Positions 37,441 to 49,766 of a stretch of 64,000 nucleotides of DNA are shown here, in pieces (positions within the stretch are counted from its first letter, which is position 1; the number at the start of each line of letters is the position of its first letter). The notes under the pieces were generated by a model, which worked only from the letters and a program-made list of their open reading frames with translations, ran no database searches and was not told the DNA's origin. The position numbers and the translations under genes were made by a program. Source of the DNA: Selaginella tamariscina (Eukaryota; Streptophyta; Lycopodiopsida; Selaginellales; Selaginellaceae); NCBI GenBank assembly GCA_003024785.1, contig PUQB01000403.1, positions 62,001 through 126,000 of the forward strand, in the 5' to 3' direction.

Positions 37441-39588
37441 CATTGCATATTTAGGCGCAGGGATAGTCGTGCCAGTCACCTTAGAGGACGCCATGAGGAT
37501 CGCCACATCGGTAGTACCCTACAAGAAGATGTACAATGCAAGACTTCAACCACCATGACGTCAAATTGGATAGAGCGGAACAGGCTAGTGGTCATCCAAA
37601 AGATTCACATGTCCATCAAAGACTAGGAGAGGACAGTAGAACTCGAGTCACCCAGGTATTCCAGGTTCAAGGAATTGATCAACCAACTCGACGTTCAGCC
37701 GTTTAGGAGACAGTTGCGCCTAGACAAGTTCTTCGACCTTCCATGGGAGAAGTAGAGAATCCGAGATTCACCAAGAGAGCCAAGCAATTCATCCAATCTG
37801 CAAAATTGGTAACTAGCCAAACCAAACGGAGAGAGATCCAGTTCTGCTTAGGAGGTAGCACAACCTTCCACATAATGTTTGACGAGCTGGCAACAATATT
37901 CCGACTACCGGAGGACAGCCTTGCAATAGGAGAATTAAAAAAATGGAGCCACAGAGGTCCACCACCACAGGGAATGAGGCGTTACGGGGCATACAAGAAA
38001 GGGAGGAAGCAGCTGAGTTCATACCACTGGTGGCCTTCATGTTCACAAGAAGAATGGGGAGACAAATCACCAGGCAGTTGGCAAACGGCCTTTGCAAGGT
38101 CTAGGAAGGAGTCACGGTGAACTGGGCAGATTGCCTCAAGTAGTACTTGGTTCTGGCTCTAGCAGAATCTACATAGTTCAGACTGGGTCCGAGCGGAGAC
38201 TTTCCACGACCAGTCATATCGGTATCATGACCGTCAATCTGTTTGGCCGAACTACAACTTCAATACCTGCATAGCTCCAGATAGGGAGGAAGAGCGGATG
38301 GGAACAAGGTCAGGGCAATAAAAGTGAACAGCCAAAACCCTTGGAGTCGACACAGAAGCATGCGAGAGGCAACCCCTCTCCTGACCAAGAACCACCCAGG
38401 CACTAGACGACAGAACCCATACGAGTGGTTCCCCTGGTAGTGGGACCCCCGCTACCATTGGAATTCCTGTCATAGATACCCAGACGATCTACCAGGCTAG
38501 AACATGAGGAAATGGAGGGCGAGTCTGAAGAAGAGCCGAAGGACACCTACCAGCATTTCCATGCTGACGGTCGGTGGACCTCATCGACTTACCTCAAGCT
38601 CGCAGAGGCCTTTGACCAACTAAAGGAGGCAATGGGGTGTATAATGACCTCGACCTCCCAGTCATGGAAAAGGAACACAATACCATAATAGCCAAGCTCA
38701 CAGAGCAACGGCAGACCGCACGAGAGGACGCCAAAGAAGCTAAGGAACTACTCTTCCAAGGAGCCCTACTGTGTAAGGTAGTAGAAAAGAGGAGGAAGGA
38801 CGTCGGGGAACTCTGGAGCAAGTTAGCAATAGAACTCGGTAGGTTACAAGGTGAGTACGATACCCTCTAGAGGCTCTTGGACCACCACCAGCACGCCTGC
38901 AGCCAGGTCATAGCAAAAAAAAGAATGGCAAACTCACGAACTCAAGACTCAAATCAAGCAAAGGAGTAAGGAGGTCAAAGAAGCCCATGCAAAGTTGGCG
39001 GCAGTCAGGGAGGAGTTGCACCAACACACCACTCAACGCACAATGGCCAGAACCGCACTTGCGGCTAGCCAACACAAACCCCCACCCGGAGGGCCATAGG
39101 CGAGCATCGCATTATGGCCAAGCATACGAAGGGAGCACAACTCACTCAAAAATCAGGAGCCACCCTGAACCACTACCATAGAGTTAGCAAAGCACACCCA
39201 ACAATAAGCCCAATTGCTCGCAGCAAGGGAACAAGAGCTATAGCGCTTGCACAAGCGAATTCGGGAGCTAGAGGCTCAATTAAAGCATGCTCAGGAGCAG
39301 CAGGAGCAAGGTTCCATGCAGAGCTGTAGAAGGCTACCGAGTTGCAAGATGCGACAATCGCTGCCCTAAAGCAGAAGCTAGCCGCAGTGGAGAGTGAAGT
39401 CGCTAACTACCGCAACCACTCTGGCATGACCTAGGACAAGGGAGCACATGGCCCAAGGATGAGCCAACGATTAAGTCTAGGCATCTAATTGATAGTGGTT
39501 TGACCATCATCAAACCGCCAGTCACTGCGAACGAGTAATAGAACGGAGTGGCCAAATGGTACAGCAAGTACGGACTAACGATGACAGT
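37441..39588 (+). other. Rest of Tat-like element interior; unrecognised, coiled-coil-rich
   Basis: No RT or integrase motif seen in any frame. An open frame at 38637-38870 is rich in Lys, Glu and Leu (VMEKEHNTIIAKLTEQRQ) and looks coiled-coil. Similar Gln/Lys/Ala-rich sequence continues to about 39420. The segment ends at the LTR start at 39589, so it is probably the 3' interior of a deleted or non-autonomous element. Confidence 0.45.
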
Positions 39589-40006
39589 TGTCATGTAGCA
39601 CTTAACCCATGCATAGATCTAATCGTTTGGATCAACTACCAAGGTACTCATGAGGGAGGCGCATAAATGCTGCAGGCAAGACTCTATCATAGGACGAGGT
39701 CCTTCTAGTCCGTCTTCTTCTTTGTATCTTGCTCCACCTTCTTTGGGGCAGCTTTGTACTTGGACATGCAATATATATATTTTTCCTTTTGTCCACCACC
39801 TCTTCCGTTTACTCTCTTCTTGCCCCGCTCCTAGTTTGACAATATACCGACAAGGAAGTGGAAGCACTGCGCCCAAGAAAACTCCTCCCTCACTTATACA
39901 CAAACCCTCGCGGCGTCCAAGTAGAAACCATCTCAGCACCTTCTAGTGCTCCCGAGGTAAGTCTGGCTCACTGACGCAGACCCTGGGACTGGACGCTACC
40001 CACAAC
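39589..40006 (+). repeat. LTR of the Tat-like family (forward)
   Basis: Starts TGTCATGTAGCAC and ends near CTACCCACAAC. It is followed at 40011 by TGGCGACCACTGAG, the same primer-site region as at 33360 (reversed) and 34530. Because that region lies downstream, this LTR also acts as a 5' LTR of a lost copy, or the structure arose by LTR-LTR recombination. Confidence 0.65.
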
Positions 40007-40268
40007 GTCTTGGCGACCACTGAGACTCATAGTAAGACCACATCTGGCTTGCGGAGTCTTGACGACCAATTAGGGTTCCTAAACACCAATGCAATTTGTG
40101 CAAAGAGGAATGCTTGACCTGGGGCACAAGCATTAGGGAAGTGATGTCATTCTACTACATCCCATTATCTTCAAGACTATAGTTGTGGGCCAATGTAAAA
40201 TCAATTTGATGGGATGACCTTAGACATTTGGAGGGCTAGGGTTACTTGGAAAGGCAAAGTAGTGCATG

Positions 40269-42554
40269 AACCACCACCAACAATATCAGAAATCTAGGAG
40301 GGCAGCACGTGGCATGGGAGTATCAAGCTTTCTTTGATCTTGAGCAAGAATTTGATCTTCCCATTCAATGCATAAGTTGTGAAGAGTACATCCAGCAATG
40401 GTCAGTGAAGAACAACTGCATGGAAGGTGTCCAAGCAAATGCCCATCTCATTGTGTCACAACTTTTCAGGCTTGTGGAAGCTAGTACATGAAGACCGCAA
40501 AAACTTGGTTGTTTCCAGTTCACAAGAACAAAATAGTGGAGTAGTGGCACTTTGAACGTAAAGTTTTAAACCCAAGCTTGCAGGGTTTGGCTTCCTCAAC
40601 AATGACACTTCCTATCATGTACATTCCAAAGTCCCAAGTGGAGGCTGACATAAACAATCTTGACCCTTTCACGAATAGCTTGATTAGTTCTGCAATAACA
40701 AAGTCAAACTTTGTTATTGCAGAACTAATCAAGCTATTCGTGGAGGGTGTGGATGTTCATTATATATTAATCCAGAGCATTATGGTGGCTTGCCAAGAAT
40801 GTTCCGCTTATGAGTGTTGCTGCTAGTTATCATGAGCTTTTGAAGCTATCTAGCGGTAACTAATTTTTACAATGAAGTCTTGATTGATGTTGCTAACACA
40901 AGTTTGATAAAAGGTAGGAAATGCAAGAACCCTATGAGCAAAGAAGGAAAAATGTGGAAACATGATAACATTTTGCAGAATTCAATGGAGCCAACACCTG
41001 AAAGATGTCTAAAAGAAATACAAGCCAAAAGAAGTGGAGGTAGCAGCTAATACAAGTCGTAAGCAAAAAGGTCAAAGAGATATTGGTGTGCAGAGTGAAA
41101 GTAGGCTACATTGTTTGTTTGGAGTGTATAGGTAAGTAGATAGCTTTATAGACATTATAGAAATGTTTGTGGTTTTGACGGAGCATTACATATTGAACTT
41201 GCTGCAAGTTTTGGCCTTTGATGTGATGCATCTATTGTGTTTGAACATCCTCAAGGTGGCAAACGAGCAAAATTTTGCAGCACTACAAGAGAGTAGTCAT
41301 GCAAATAGTGTAATGCTATAGATGGAGACTATATTAAAGCACATGACCAGCTGCATGAAGAAGGGTCATCATCTAGACCATCCATTGACATGTTTGGGTT
41401 TCTAGAGAGCTCAAGAACACCAGCATTATGCTCAATGATACCAAAATTATGTTGTGGATGGCCTTGTAGATGTAGGACATTTTCACATTTATTATCTACT
41501 TATTGAGGTAACAAGGATATTCTATGATTGGAGTAGAAGGTCAGGTTGGACTACTAAAGCTTTGGATGCAATGCGTGAATTATGTAGCACAGTGGAGGTG
41601 TTGTGGTTTGAGTGGTTCAGAGCTCATCAATTAGTTCTCATGCATGCATTTGGAAGAGGGCATGTTTGTAACGATATTTTTCTAGTACAGGGCGTCATCA
41701 AAAACTTGGCGTTATGGCTTCAAATCTAATTTCAAAGGTTTGAATGCTACAAACACAAACAACAACATTCACATGGAAATGACATTTGCCAAGGCACACA
41801 TGAGGTAAGTTCATGGCTTTACTTCTTACATGCTTTGAGAGTGATTATTTGTTTTTATATGTGTCAGGCTATTTTTCACTACAATACAGGAGGAGATGAT
41901 GGCATAAAGGGATGGTTTGTTGTCACTAGAGAGGTTGAAACTCACCCTCAACAAGAACTTTGTGAAACCTACATCGATGTCAGCATCTGAGAAGGTTCTT
42001 GTGATGAATGACTTATTAGTTGTCAACTCAAAGGATAGGGCATTGGATTTACGAAAGAAGTTGTTGACATGGAAGTTGGGACTGGAAAGTTGGACTACAG
42101 AAGTTGGTGTGCTAGTAAGCATGCAGAAAGCTCGTAGACTCTCTAGCGTGGAGGTGGAGGCAGTCTTGAGACTGGTAGGTGCTGGATTCAAACAAAGGCA
42201 GATTTAAAAACATGCTTCTTATGAACACAAGGCAATTTGCATGCATGGTGCAATATTCAAGTCAAGCACTTATGTTGTTACTCAGGATCCTGATAATCCA
42301 GGCATGGTTACAATAGTTTTTATTTTGAGTTATGTGGAAATCATTCATTGTATTAAACTGCAGGTGAAATATGCTATAGCCAAATAATAGAGATTTTTTC
42401 TATAGAATACAATGGCTGATTTATGGTGCTCTTCTCAACCACATTTCGAAAGTAAGATGCAAATAATACCTACTAGATGCGTTGTACTTATCTAACAAAA
42501 TTTTGCAGATACCATTGCCACGAAAGAATAGATTTGCTAGTTATCCATGAAGCT
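40269..42554 (+). other. Unrecognised gene-like region, interrupted by the chromovirus
   Basis: Several plus-strand open segments: 40309-40491 (QAFFDLEQEFDLPIQCISCE), 40578-40826, 41454-41729 (RRSGWTTKALDAMRELCS) and 41917-42207 (Lys-rich, VNSKDRALDLRKKLLTWK). Intron-like acceptors occur, for example TTTTGCAG ending at 42508. The frame running into the chromovirus (ERIDLLVIHEATC) continues on the far side at 49767 (MQNLAPRCIHFN) if the element and one target duplication are removed. I recognise no domain. It may be a host gene or an uncharacterised transposon ORF. Confidence 0.4.
40670..40742. repeat. Perfect 35-bp inverted repeat with 3-base loop
   Basis: The left arm 40670-40704 (starting CACGAATAGCTTGATTAGTT) is the exact reverse complement of 40708-40742, with loop CAA. 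It lies inside an open segment of the unrecognised gene region. This could be a recent snap-back duplication or an assembly artefact. Confidence 0.95.
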
Positions 42555-42559
42555 ACATG
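42555..42559. other. Target-site duplication ACATG, left copy
   Basis: ACATG directly before the 5' LTR is repeated at 49762-49766 directly after the 3' LTR. This fixes the element ends. Confidence 0.95.
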
Positions 42560-43534
42560 TGTCATAGTTTTTACTATGACTCGACCCTTTACTTTGGGGT
42601 TTGACTGTTGTTACTTACCGAGTTATGTGACGAACCCTAGATGTAGTAGGAAACATGCCCGTTTAGTGCACTTGGGTATCTAGTAATGGTCCGGCCGGGT
42701 GTCATTAGGTATTTGTAGGAAACTTTAGGCGAAGTTAGAACTTACCTTCTAGAAACTCTCCCCCATTTTGACGTTCTAGGTTAGGGTTCTTTGCAAATTA
42801 TAGCTTGTCAAAATAAGGGTTAGGGACACCCTAGGGTTGACCTAACCCTAGGGTTGCCCTAACCCCACGTCCTAAACCCCCCCCCCTAGGGGTTAGGTTT
42901 AGGATTAGGTTAGGACAACCATTTTTTCTAAGGGCTAGTATTTCCGTGCCAGCCCACTTACTTAGGTAAACAGGGGGGGGGGTCCGTCACATAAATAAGG
43001 TAGAGTATATGTAGTGAGGCTTCCTGGGTTCAAAAGAGAGCTCGTTAACCTCCCCGGTGCAAGCTAAGCTTGTGTCGTCAAGGTGCAACCCTCCGTTGTG
43101 CTGCCCAAACTTCCACACGACAGGGGTACAACCCACCCTAGGATCAGACTATCCTTATCGTTGGCAGGATCTTGCCTTTGAGATAGGGGCACGTCACTTT
43201 CAAGGAGTTAGTCAAATTCCTTGGTCCGAAAACCTGCTCGCAAGCTCAAAGGCATTGCCCGAGTTCACGTTCCGCAAAACTAGTGGTTGAGGCCTTACTC
43301 CGGCCGCCTCAACCACGCCAAGCTAGGAACGACACCTAAAGCTCAGCTAGTCCGTGTATCCTGATTCACAAGATGAGTCTCGTTCGAGGACTTAGTCAAC
43401 TAGGGGTTTGACTTCCTAAGGCTTGGGTTCTTAATACGGGTTACTTTACCAGGTTCCATGGGGTTTCTAAGAGAGGGATTCTAGGGTTGGCACATGGCAA
43501 GCCGCCTTTGTGGCATCAGGTAAAAACTCTGACA
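42560..43534 (+). repeat. Chromovirus 5' LTR
   Basis: Starts TGTCATAG and ends CTCTGACA. Bases 2-21 form a hairpin: GTCATAGT and ACTATGAC around TTTT. A CACATAAATAAGGTAGAG region near 42988 is the likely promoter, and a poly-G run precedes it at about 42973. Confidence 0.95.
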
Positions 43535-43536
43535 AT

Positions 43537-43551
43537 TGGTAGCGGAGCGAG
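43537..43551 (+). other. Primer-binding site
   Basis: TGGTAGCGGAGCGAG follows the 5' LTR after two bases. It resembles the plant initiator-Met tRNA type site (TGGTATCAGAGC) with three central differences, so the exact tRNA is uncertain. Confidence 0.65.
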
Positions 43552-43862
43552 TTCTCTGCGGTCAGTAGGACTGTCTTAAGTCGTAGGATGTTTCAATGTT
43601 TAGATAACTCTAAATTCTTGATATACTCTATTGCTTTCGGTTGACATGTCTGTATTCTGCGCAGAGAGTTTGATCCTGTGAGTTGTCAAACTTCGGAGAA
43701 CACTTGCTCAGTGAGTCGGCGTGAGATTCTAGGTATGTCCGAAAGTCTTATGCTAGTTTAAGCTGATGTGTGTGGGTGTACAACCTGTGCAGGGTGTTTC
43801 CAACTTCACATTGGGAATATTCCAAGCATATTCTCCGAGTGTTGAAACTAGGGTTCAATACG

Positions 43863-44983
43863 ATGAGCAAAAGAAAGCAACCAGAGCCTGAGGCAGAGAG
43901 GGCTGTCGCAGAGGCTCAAAATGAGGAGATGGATGAGGCTGATCCAGGTCGACCCCCTAGAGTTAGACAACGACCTGGTTGGCGAGAAATAATGATGGAT
44001 GCCCTAAACGAACTTCGAGGGGATGTTTTGGGGTTGAACACCGAATCGATAATGTTGCCGTTCGGATTCCGACGAATACTACAGTGCCAGATGTTCCGCA
44101 ACAAGACACGGAAAAAGAAGAAGAAGCATGACTCAGAGTCAGGTTCCTCTGAATCAGATTCTTCGACGGAAGGTGGTGGAGGTCCCAGTAAATTCAAACC
44201 GGTAAAGCCTTCGAATTTCATGGGTTCAAAGGATTACAAGGTTTTGGATGACTGGTTGTATGATATGGAAAGCTATTTCGAGGCTGCTTCCGTGAGAAAG
44301 ACAGAAAAGGTTGCATGTGCCAAGCAATTTCTTAAAGAAGAAGCTAAGACTTGGTGGCGAATTGTTGAAGGTGAACGTGGATACCGAAACAGCTGGAAAC
44401 ACATGAAAAAGGAGATCAAAAAGCAGTATATGCCGGATGATCTCGGTTTGCGATTGCGTGCTGACCTGGCACTTTCAACAGGGGTTCGGGGAAGTCCAAT
44501 GGACCACGTTTATCGATTCGAAAGTGTACGGCGATTGGTGCCAAATATGAGCGATGATGAAGCTCGAAGTTGCTTCATGGCTAGCTTGAATGAGAAGACG
44601 CGAAGAGAAATCTTAAGGTACAAGCCAACAAGCTATCGGGAATGTCAAGAGGCAGCTCAAAAGGTTGCTTATGGCATGTCGTTAGAAGACTTGTACAAAG
44701 GGGAGGAAGCAAAACCTAAATCAAGGAAGTTTCCTCCAAAGTCTGGGTTCAGAAGGTTTGATAGGCACCAGATCAATCGCCATCAATTCGAAGTGCAAGT
44801 CCCTTTGTCGGCAGTTCCAAGTTTTCGGACACATCAAGACCCACCGGATTTCGGAAACCATTGGCGTTACCACCACCTCAGCAGGCCAAAGGATCGGCTC
44901 CAAAGTCTGCTCCCCCGCGTTCCGCAGGCGGGGTTGTGAAATGTTATAATTGTAACAAGCCTGGTCATTTTGCTAAAGAGTGT
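43863..44983 (+). pseudogene. Chromovirus gag
   Basis: I chose the ATG at 43863 (MSKRKQPEPE), which gives a charged N-terminus. The frame extends 31 codons upstream through less Gag-like sequence. A Lys/Ser-rich linker precedes the Gag domain, which has KDYKVLDDWLYDMESYFEA, CAKQFLKEEAKTWWRIV and SDDEARSCFMASLNEKTR. A frame change near 44765 leads to a premature stop at 44939. The CCHC knuckle (CYNCNKPGHFAKEC, 44942-44983) lies in another frame. It forms the capsid/nucleocapsid of the element. Confidence 0.85.
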
Positions 44984-45089
44984 CAGGCACCCTCACAACA
45001 ATCGGACATTTCAAGGCGATGGTAGAAGAGGAAGTTGCTGAACCAGAAACGCTTGAAGATCCGGAAGATGAGTCAGAAGAGGTAATGTT

Positions 45090-48000
45090 GTGCCAGACAC
45101 AACCTGCCTTATTCGCTATTCAAGAAAAACTGACCCTTTGCTATATTTGACAGGAAGGATACGAGGGGACCGAGTCCGAATGATGATCGATACTGGAGCA
45201 ACATACAACTTCATATCGACTAGTCTAGCTCGTCGATTGAATTTGGATGTAATAAAGATGTGTGAAATAAAGATCAATTTTGGCAAAGGTTCTCAAAATA
45301 CTAATAATATAGCAAGGGCAGTTCCTGTCCAAATCAAAGATTGGAAGGCTAAGCTAGACTTAGTTGTCTTGAATATGACGGGGTTTGACTTTGTTTTGGG
45401 TATGGAATGGTTCCATAAACATGTAATCGAAATGAGGGGTTCCGGAGATAATCGAATCACGCTTGCAGCAATAAAGAGGACATTAGAAAGACCACGCTCA
45501 AAATGGAAACGCTAACTGATAAGGATTGGAATCCTATGTTCCTTACCTTAACTCAGTTGCGTAAGGCAGTTAGACATCGGGAACGTGTGTTTCTTGCAAT
45601 GGTTTTGGATACTGGTGAAGTCAAAATAGGAGATGGTCAAGAATCTATTCCTGAACCTATTTTGGAAGTCTTGAACATGTTTAAGGATGTGTTGCCAGAA
45701 GACTTGCCGCCCAGTTACCTCCACGTCGAGCTGTGGACACAGATAGAGATTTTGCCAGGTTCGTCTCCACCGGCAAGAGCCCCATATCGGTTGAATCCTC
45801 AAGAGTTAGTAGAATGAAGAGACAGTGACAGAATTGATTGGTCGAGGACACATTCGACCTAGTCGATCGCCGTATGGTGCACCTATCTTGTTTGTAATGA
45901 AAAAGGATGGTACGATGCGAATGTGTGTGGACTATCGAGCGCTAAACGCGATAACTATCAAAAATAAGTATCCTCTTCCACGAGTGGACGACTTATTTGA
46001 TAGGCTATCGAAAGCAAAGTATTTTCAAGAATAGACTTGAGATCGGGGTACCATCAGATTCGGTAGCAGAGAATGACATTGAAAGACCGCTTTTCGAACG
46101 CATTATGATCATTCGAGTTTCTAGTCTTGCCATTCGGTTGTGCAATGCTCCAGCAACTTTTTGCACAATGATGGATGATGTGTTTAGAGACTATCTAGAC
46201 GAGTTCGTAGTGGTGTATATTGATGACATTCTGATTTTCAGTTTGACAATCGAGGAACATGTGGAACACTTAGAAAAAGTGTTTCGGAGGTTGAGAAAGA
46301 ACCAGTTGTATGCTAAAGAAAGCAAATGCGCATTTGGTCAAACCAAGATAAATTTCTTGGGACACTTGATCTCAGGTGGGGAGGTTGCCCCATTGACAGA
46401 TCTTACGAAGAACATTCCATGGCATTGGACTCCAGAGTGCCAACGTGCATTCGTCAAACTCAAAGAGGCTATCTCTTCTGAGCCAGTTTTGTAATTGCCC
46501 ATCTTTGAAGATCCTTTTGAAGTAAAATGTGACGCTTCCGACTTTGCAATTGGTGGTGTATTGCAACATAAAGGACATCTAATGTCCTTTTTCTTGAAGA
46601 AGTTAGATGCCGCACAAACTCGATGGCCTACTTACGAAAAGGAGATGTATGCTATTGTTGCTTCCTTGAAGTATTGGCGTCATTATCTTCCAAGTCATGG
46701 CACTGTGGTTTGGACAGATAGTGTAACTCTAAGGTATTTTCAAACGCAGCCGAAGCTATCGCCAAAGTATGCTAGATGGCAGCAGAAGTTGGCACGGTTC
46801 CAGCCTGAAATCAAACATAAGGCAGGAAAGGACAATGTGGTAGCCGATGCACTCAGTAGGAAGGGTCATCTTCGTGTTATGTCGCACCCGTGTCAACTTT
46901 GGTGGATGAATTTGTGACAACGTATCCTCAGGACAAGTTTGCTAAGGAGGCTTTGAGCCTGGTGGCAAAGAGGAAACAAGTTCATCAGTGACGAAAAGAT
47001 GGTAATATTCCAGCAAAAAGAAAGTCGAATGGATGCACTCAAACATGCGCATTTTGCGGTACGAGATGGAGTTCTTTATTATAAAGAAAAGAGACTCTAT
47101 GTTCCAGAAGGGACATGGAGGGAGAGGTTGTTAAGAGAGCATCACGACGTTCCTTTGGTAGGACATGGTGAAGGCATAAGACATTAGCTTTGTTGAAACA
47201 GGGATTCTATTGGCCGGGTATGATAATGATGTTGCCATGTATGTCAAGACATGCCCCACATGTCAACAAGTAAAGAGCCGATCGCAAAAACAGCTGGGAA
47301 GTTGCAGTGCATACCGATTCCGGAGCGGCCATTTCAAAGTGTTACTTTGGACTTTATCATGGGATTGCCAAAATCTTGTGGTTTTAACACGCGCTCATGG
47401 TGGTAGTCGATCGGTTTTCAAAGGTTGCTCATTTCATTCCAACTGTAGAGACAGTGAATGCAATTCAAGTAGCGAAGTTGTTCTTCCACCATAAGAGTGC
47501 GCGGGCTATCGAAAACGATGATCTCAAATCGGGATCCTCGATTTACGGGCAAGTTTTGAGGAACTTTATTTAAGCAGTTTGGTACGATGCTCAAGTTCAG
47601 TACAGCCTACCATCCGCAAACTGATGGTCAAACAGGAGAGTGAACCAACAAGTCGAGGACTATCTCAGATGCTATGTTCAAGGTGATCAACTTAATTGGG
47701 CTGAACACTTGGATATGGCTGAGATATGTTACAATAACTCGACACACACTGCAATCGGATGTAGCCTGATGGAAGTGTTAACTGGGAATAAGGATGGTAT
47801 TCCTCAGAGTATGGTGTTACCGAAAGACGATAGCAACCGAGTTCCATCTGTAGCAGAGTTCACGGGACAATTGTATCGAACATGGGAAGCTGCTCGTCAA
47901 GCAATGGCTGCAGCTCAGGAAAGGTATCATCAGCAGTTTGATAAGCATCGAAGGGATGTAGAGTATCAGTTGGGGACATGGTATTGTTGAGTACCAAAAA

Positions 48001-48415
48001 CCTGAAGGTTCCAACAACTCTTTCGAAGAAGTTTCTATCGCACTACATAGGCCCATATAAGGTGGTGAAGCAAGTAGGGAAAGTGGCTTATGGGTTAGAT
48101 CTTTCTCCAAAGTTGGGAACAATACACAATGTGTTTCATGTCAACTTGCTCGAGCCATTCCACAAGGATGAGAAACATCCACATAGATATCATAGTTTAC
48201 GTCCGCCTCCAGAGTTAGTTGGTGAGGAGAAAGAATTTGAAGTTGAGGCGATATTAAAGGGGCGAAACATTCATGGACGGCGAAAACGTAAACGTGAATA
48301 TCTTGTTAAGTGGAAAGAGTACCCGGCATGCGAGTCGACATGGGAACCATTGGAGAGTCAGCAGAACGCGATGGAGTTAGTGAATGAGTTTGAGGCGAGG
48401 TCTCAAACTGATTAA
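45090..48415 (+). pseudogene. Chromovirus pol with chromodomain
   Basis: Protease: MMIDTGATYNFIS (Asp 45189) and [26 protein letters not shown] from about 45835 and the catalytic YIDD at 46216-46227. RNase H: VKCDASDFAIGGVL to VVADALSRKG, 46495-46860. Integrase: HH-CC type finger across 47140-47270 and core remnants (VTLDFIMGLPKS, then AEICYNNSTHTAIG near 47720). C-terminal chromodomain at about 48233-48394 (EFEVEAILKGR, YLVKWKEYP, STWEPLES). The stop is at 48413. Frames break near 45820, 46035, 46494, 46915, 47190, 47300, 47640 and 47988, so no continuous product is possible as sequenced. Confidence 0.9.
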
Positions 48416-48774
48416 GAAATAAAGTTATTTCTTATTAACCTAGGGGCCGACAGACAACCTTAACTAGAGGCCTCCAATATAAATTCTAGTTAACTTAAAG
48501 AAATTAACTAACTTGTTGTCTGTGTCGGGTGACAGACTTTGCAAACGTGCAAAAGGTCTCTAAATGACTTCTTGTCGTAGGTGGTGCCTCCAGCAGCTGA
48601 GTTCTCGCTCAATGAACAACGGTTCTTAAGTATTTGGCTTCGCAATGCAAGAGGGGTAATAAAACTTGTGAACTTTTTGTTGACTCTGCATAGAGTGATT
48701 AGCAGTTTTCAGTTAATTTTTCCTAACCTAGTCTAGTCTTGGAGTTAGACGTCAACGAGGACATTGACATTTCT

Positions 48775-48788
48775 AAAGGCGGGGAGTG
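48775..48788 (+). other. Polypurine tract
   Basis: AAAGGCGGGGAGTG directly before the 3' LTR; it would prime plus-strand synthesis. The same tract, slightly altered, precedes the LTR of the reversed relative at 13047-13060. Confidence 0.8.
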
Positions 48789-49761
48789 TGTCATAGTTTT
48801 TACTATGACTCGACCCTTTACTTTGGGGTTTGACTGTTGTTACTTACCGAGTTATGTGACGAACCCTAGATGTAGTAGGAAACAGGCCCGTTTAGTGCAC
48901 TTGGGTATCTAGTATGGTCCGGCCGGGTGTCATTAGGTATTTGCAGGAAACTCTAAGCGCAGCTAGAACTTACCTTCTAGAAACTCTCCCCTGTTTTGAC
49001 GTTCCAGGTTAGGGTTCTTTGCAAATTATAGCTTGTCAAAATAAGGGTTAGGGACACCCCTAGGGTTGACCTAACCCTAGCCACGTCCTAAACCCCCCCC
49101 CCCCCTAGGGGTTAGGTTTAGGATTAGGTTAGGACAACCATTTTCTCTAAGGGCTGGCATTTCCGTGCCAGCCCACTTACTCACTTAGGTAAACAGGGGG
49201 GGGGGGTCCATCACATAAATAAGGTAGAGTATATGTAGTGAGGCTTCCTGGGTTCAAAAGAGAGCTCGTTAACCTCCTACCGGTGCAAGCTAAGCTTGTG
49301 TTGTCAAGGTGCAACTCTCCGTTGTGTCGCCCAAACTTCCACACGACAGGGGTACAACCCACCCTAGGGTTAGACTATCCTTATCGTTGGTAGGATCTTG
49401 CCTTTGAGATAGGGGCACATCACTTCCAAGGAGTTAGTCAGATTCCTTGGTCCGAAAACCTGCTCGCAAGCTCAAAGGCATTGCCCGAGTTCACGTTCCG
49501 CAAAACTAGTGGTTGAGACCTTGCTCCGGCCGCCTCAACCACGCCAAGCTAGGAACGACACCTAAAGCTCGGCTAGTCCGTGTATCCTGATTCACAAGGT
49601 GAGTCTCGTTCGAGGACTTAGTCAACTAGGGGTTTGACTTCCTAAGGCTTGGGTTCCTAATACGGGTTACTTTACCAGGTTCCATGGGGTTTCTAAGAGA
49701 GGGAATTCCAGGGTTGGCACCTGGCAAGCCGCCTTTGTGGCACCAGGTAAAAACTTTGACA
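48789..49761 (+). repeat. Chromovirus 3' LTR
   Basis: Matches the 5' LTR end to end, TGTCATAG to CTTTGACA, with scattered substitutions and small length changes in the poly-C and poly-G runs. Confidence 0.95.
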
Positions 49762-49766
49762 ACATG
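49762..49766. other. Target-site duplication ACATG, right copy
   Basis: Identical to 42555-42559. Confidence 0.95.

Larger units (their letters stand above)
42560..49761 (+). mobile_element. Full-length chromovirus (Ty3/gypsy with chromodomain), 7.2 kb
   Basis: The element has 975- and 973-bp LTRs, a primer-binding site, gag, pol with a C-terminal chromodomain, a purine tract and a 5-bp target duplication. LTRs differ by about three percent in the half I compared, so insertion is fairly recent. Yet the coding region has roughly ten frameshifts or stops. The chromodomain marks it as a chromovirus; such domains direct integration toward marked chromatin. A 5'-truncated relative lies at 12672-17323 and solo LTRs at 6518 and 9756. 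Confidence 0.95.

Noticed and set aside
41454..41729. Assigning this open segment to a known transposase (for example KDZ or hAT)
   Set aside because: No catalytic or zinc-finger motif of those families could be seen; left as unknown.
43537..43551. tRNA gene at the chromovirus primer site
   Set aside because: Only a short tRNA-end complement is present, with no cloverleaf or A/B boxes.
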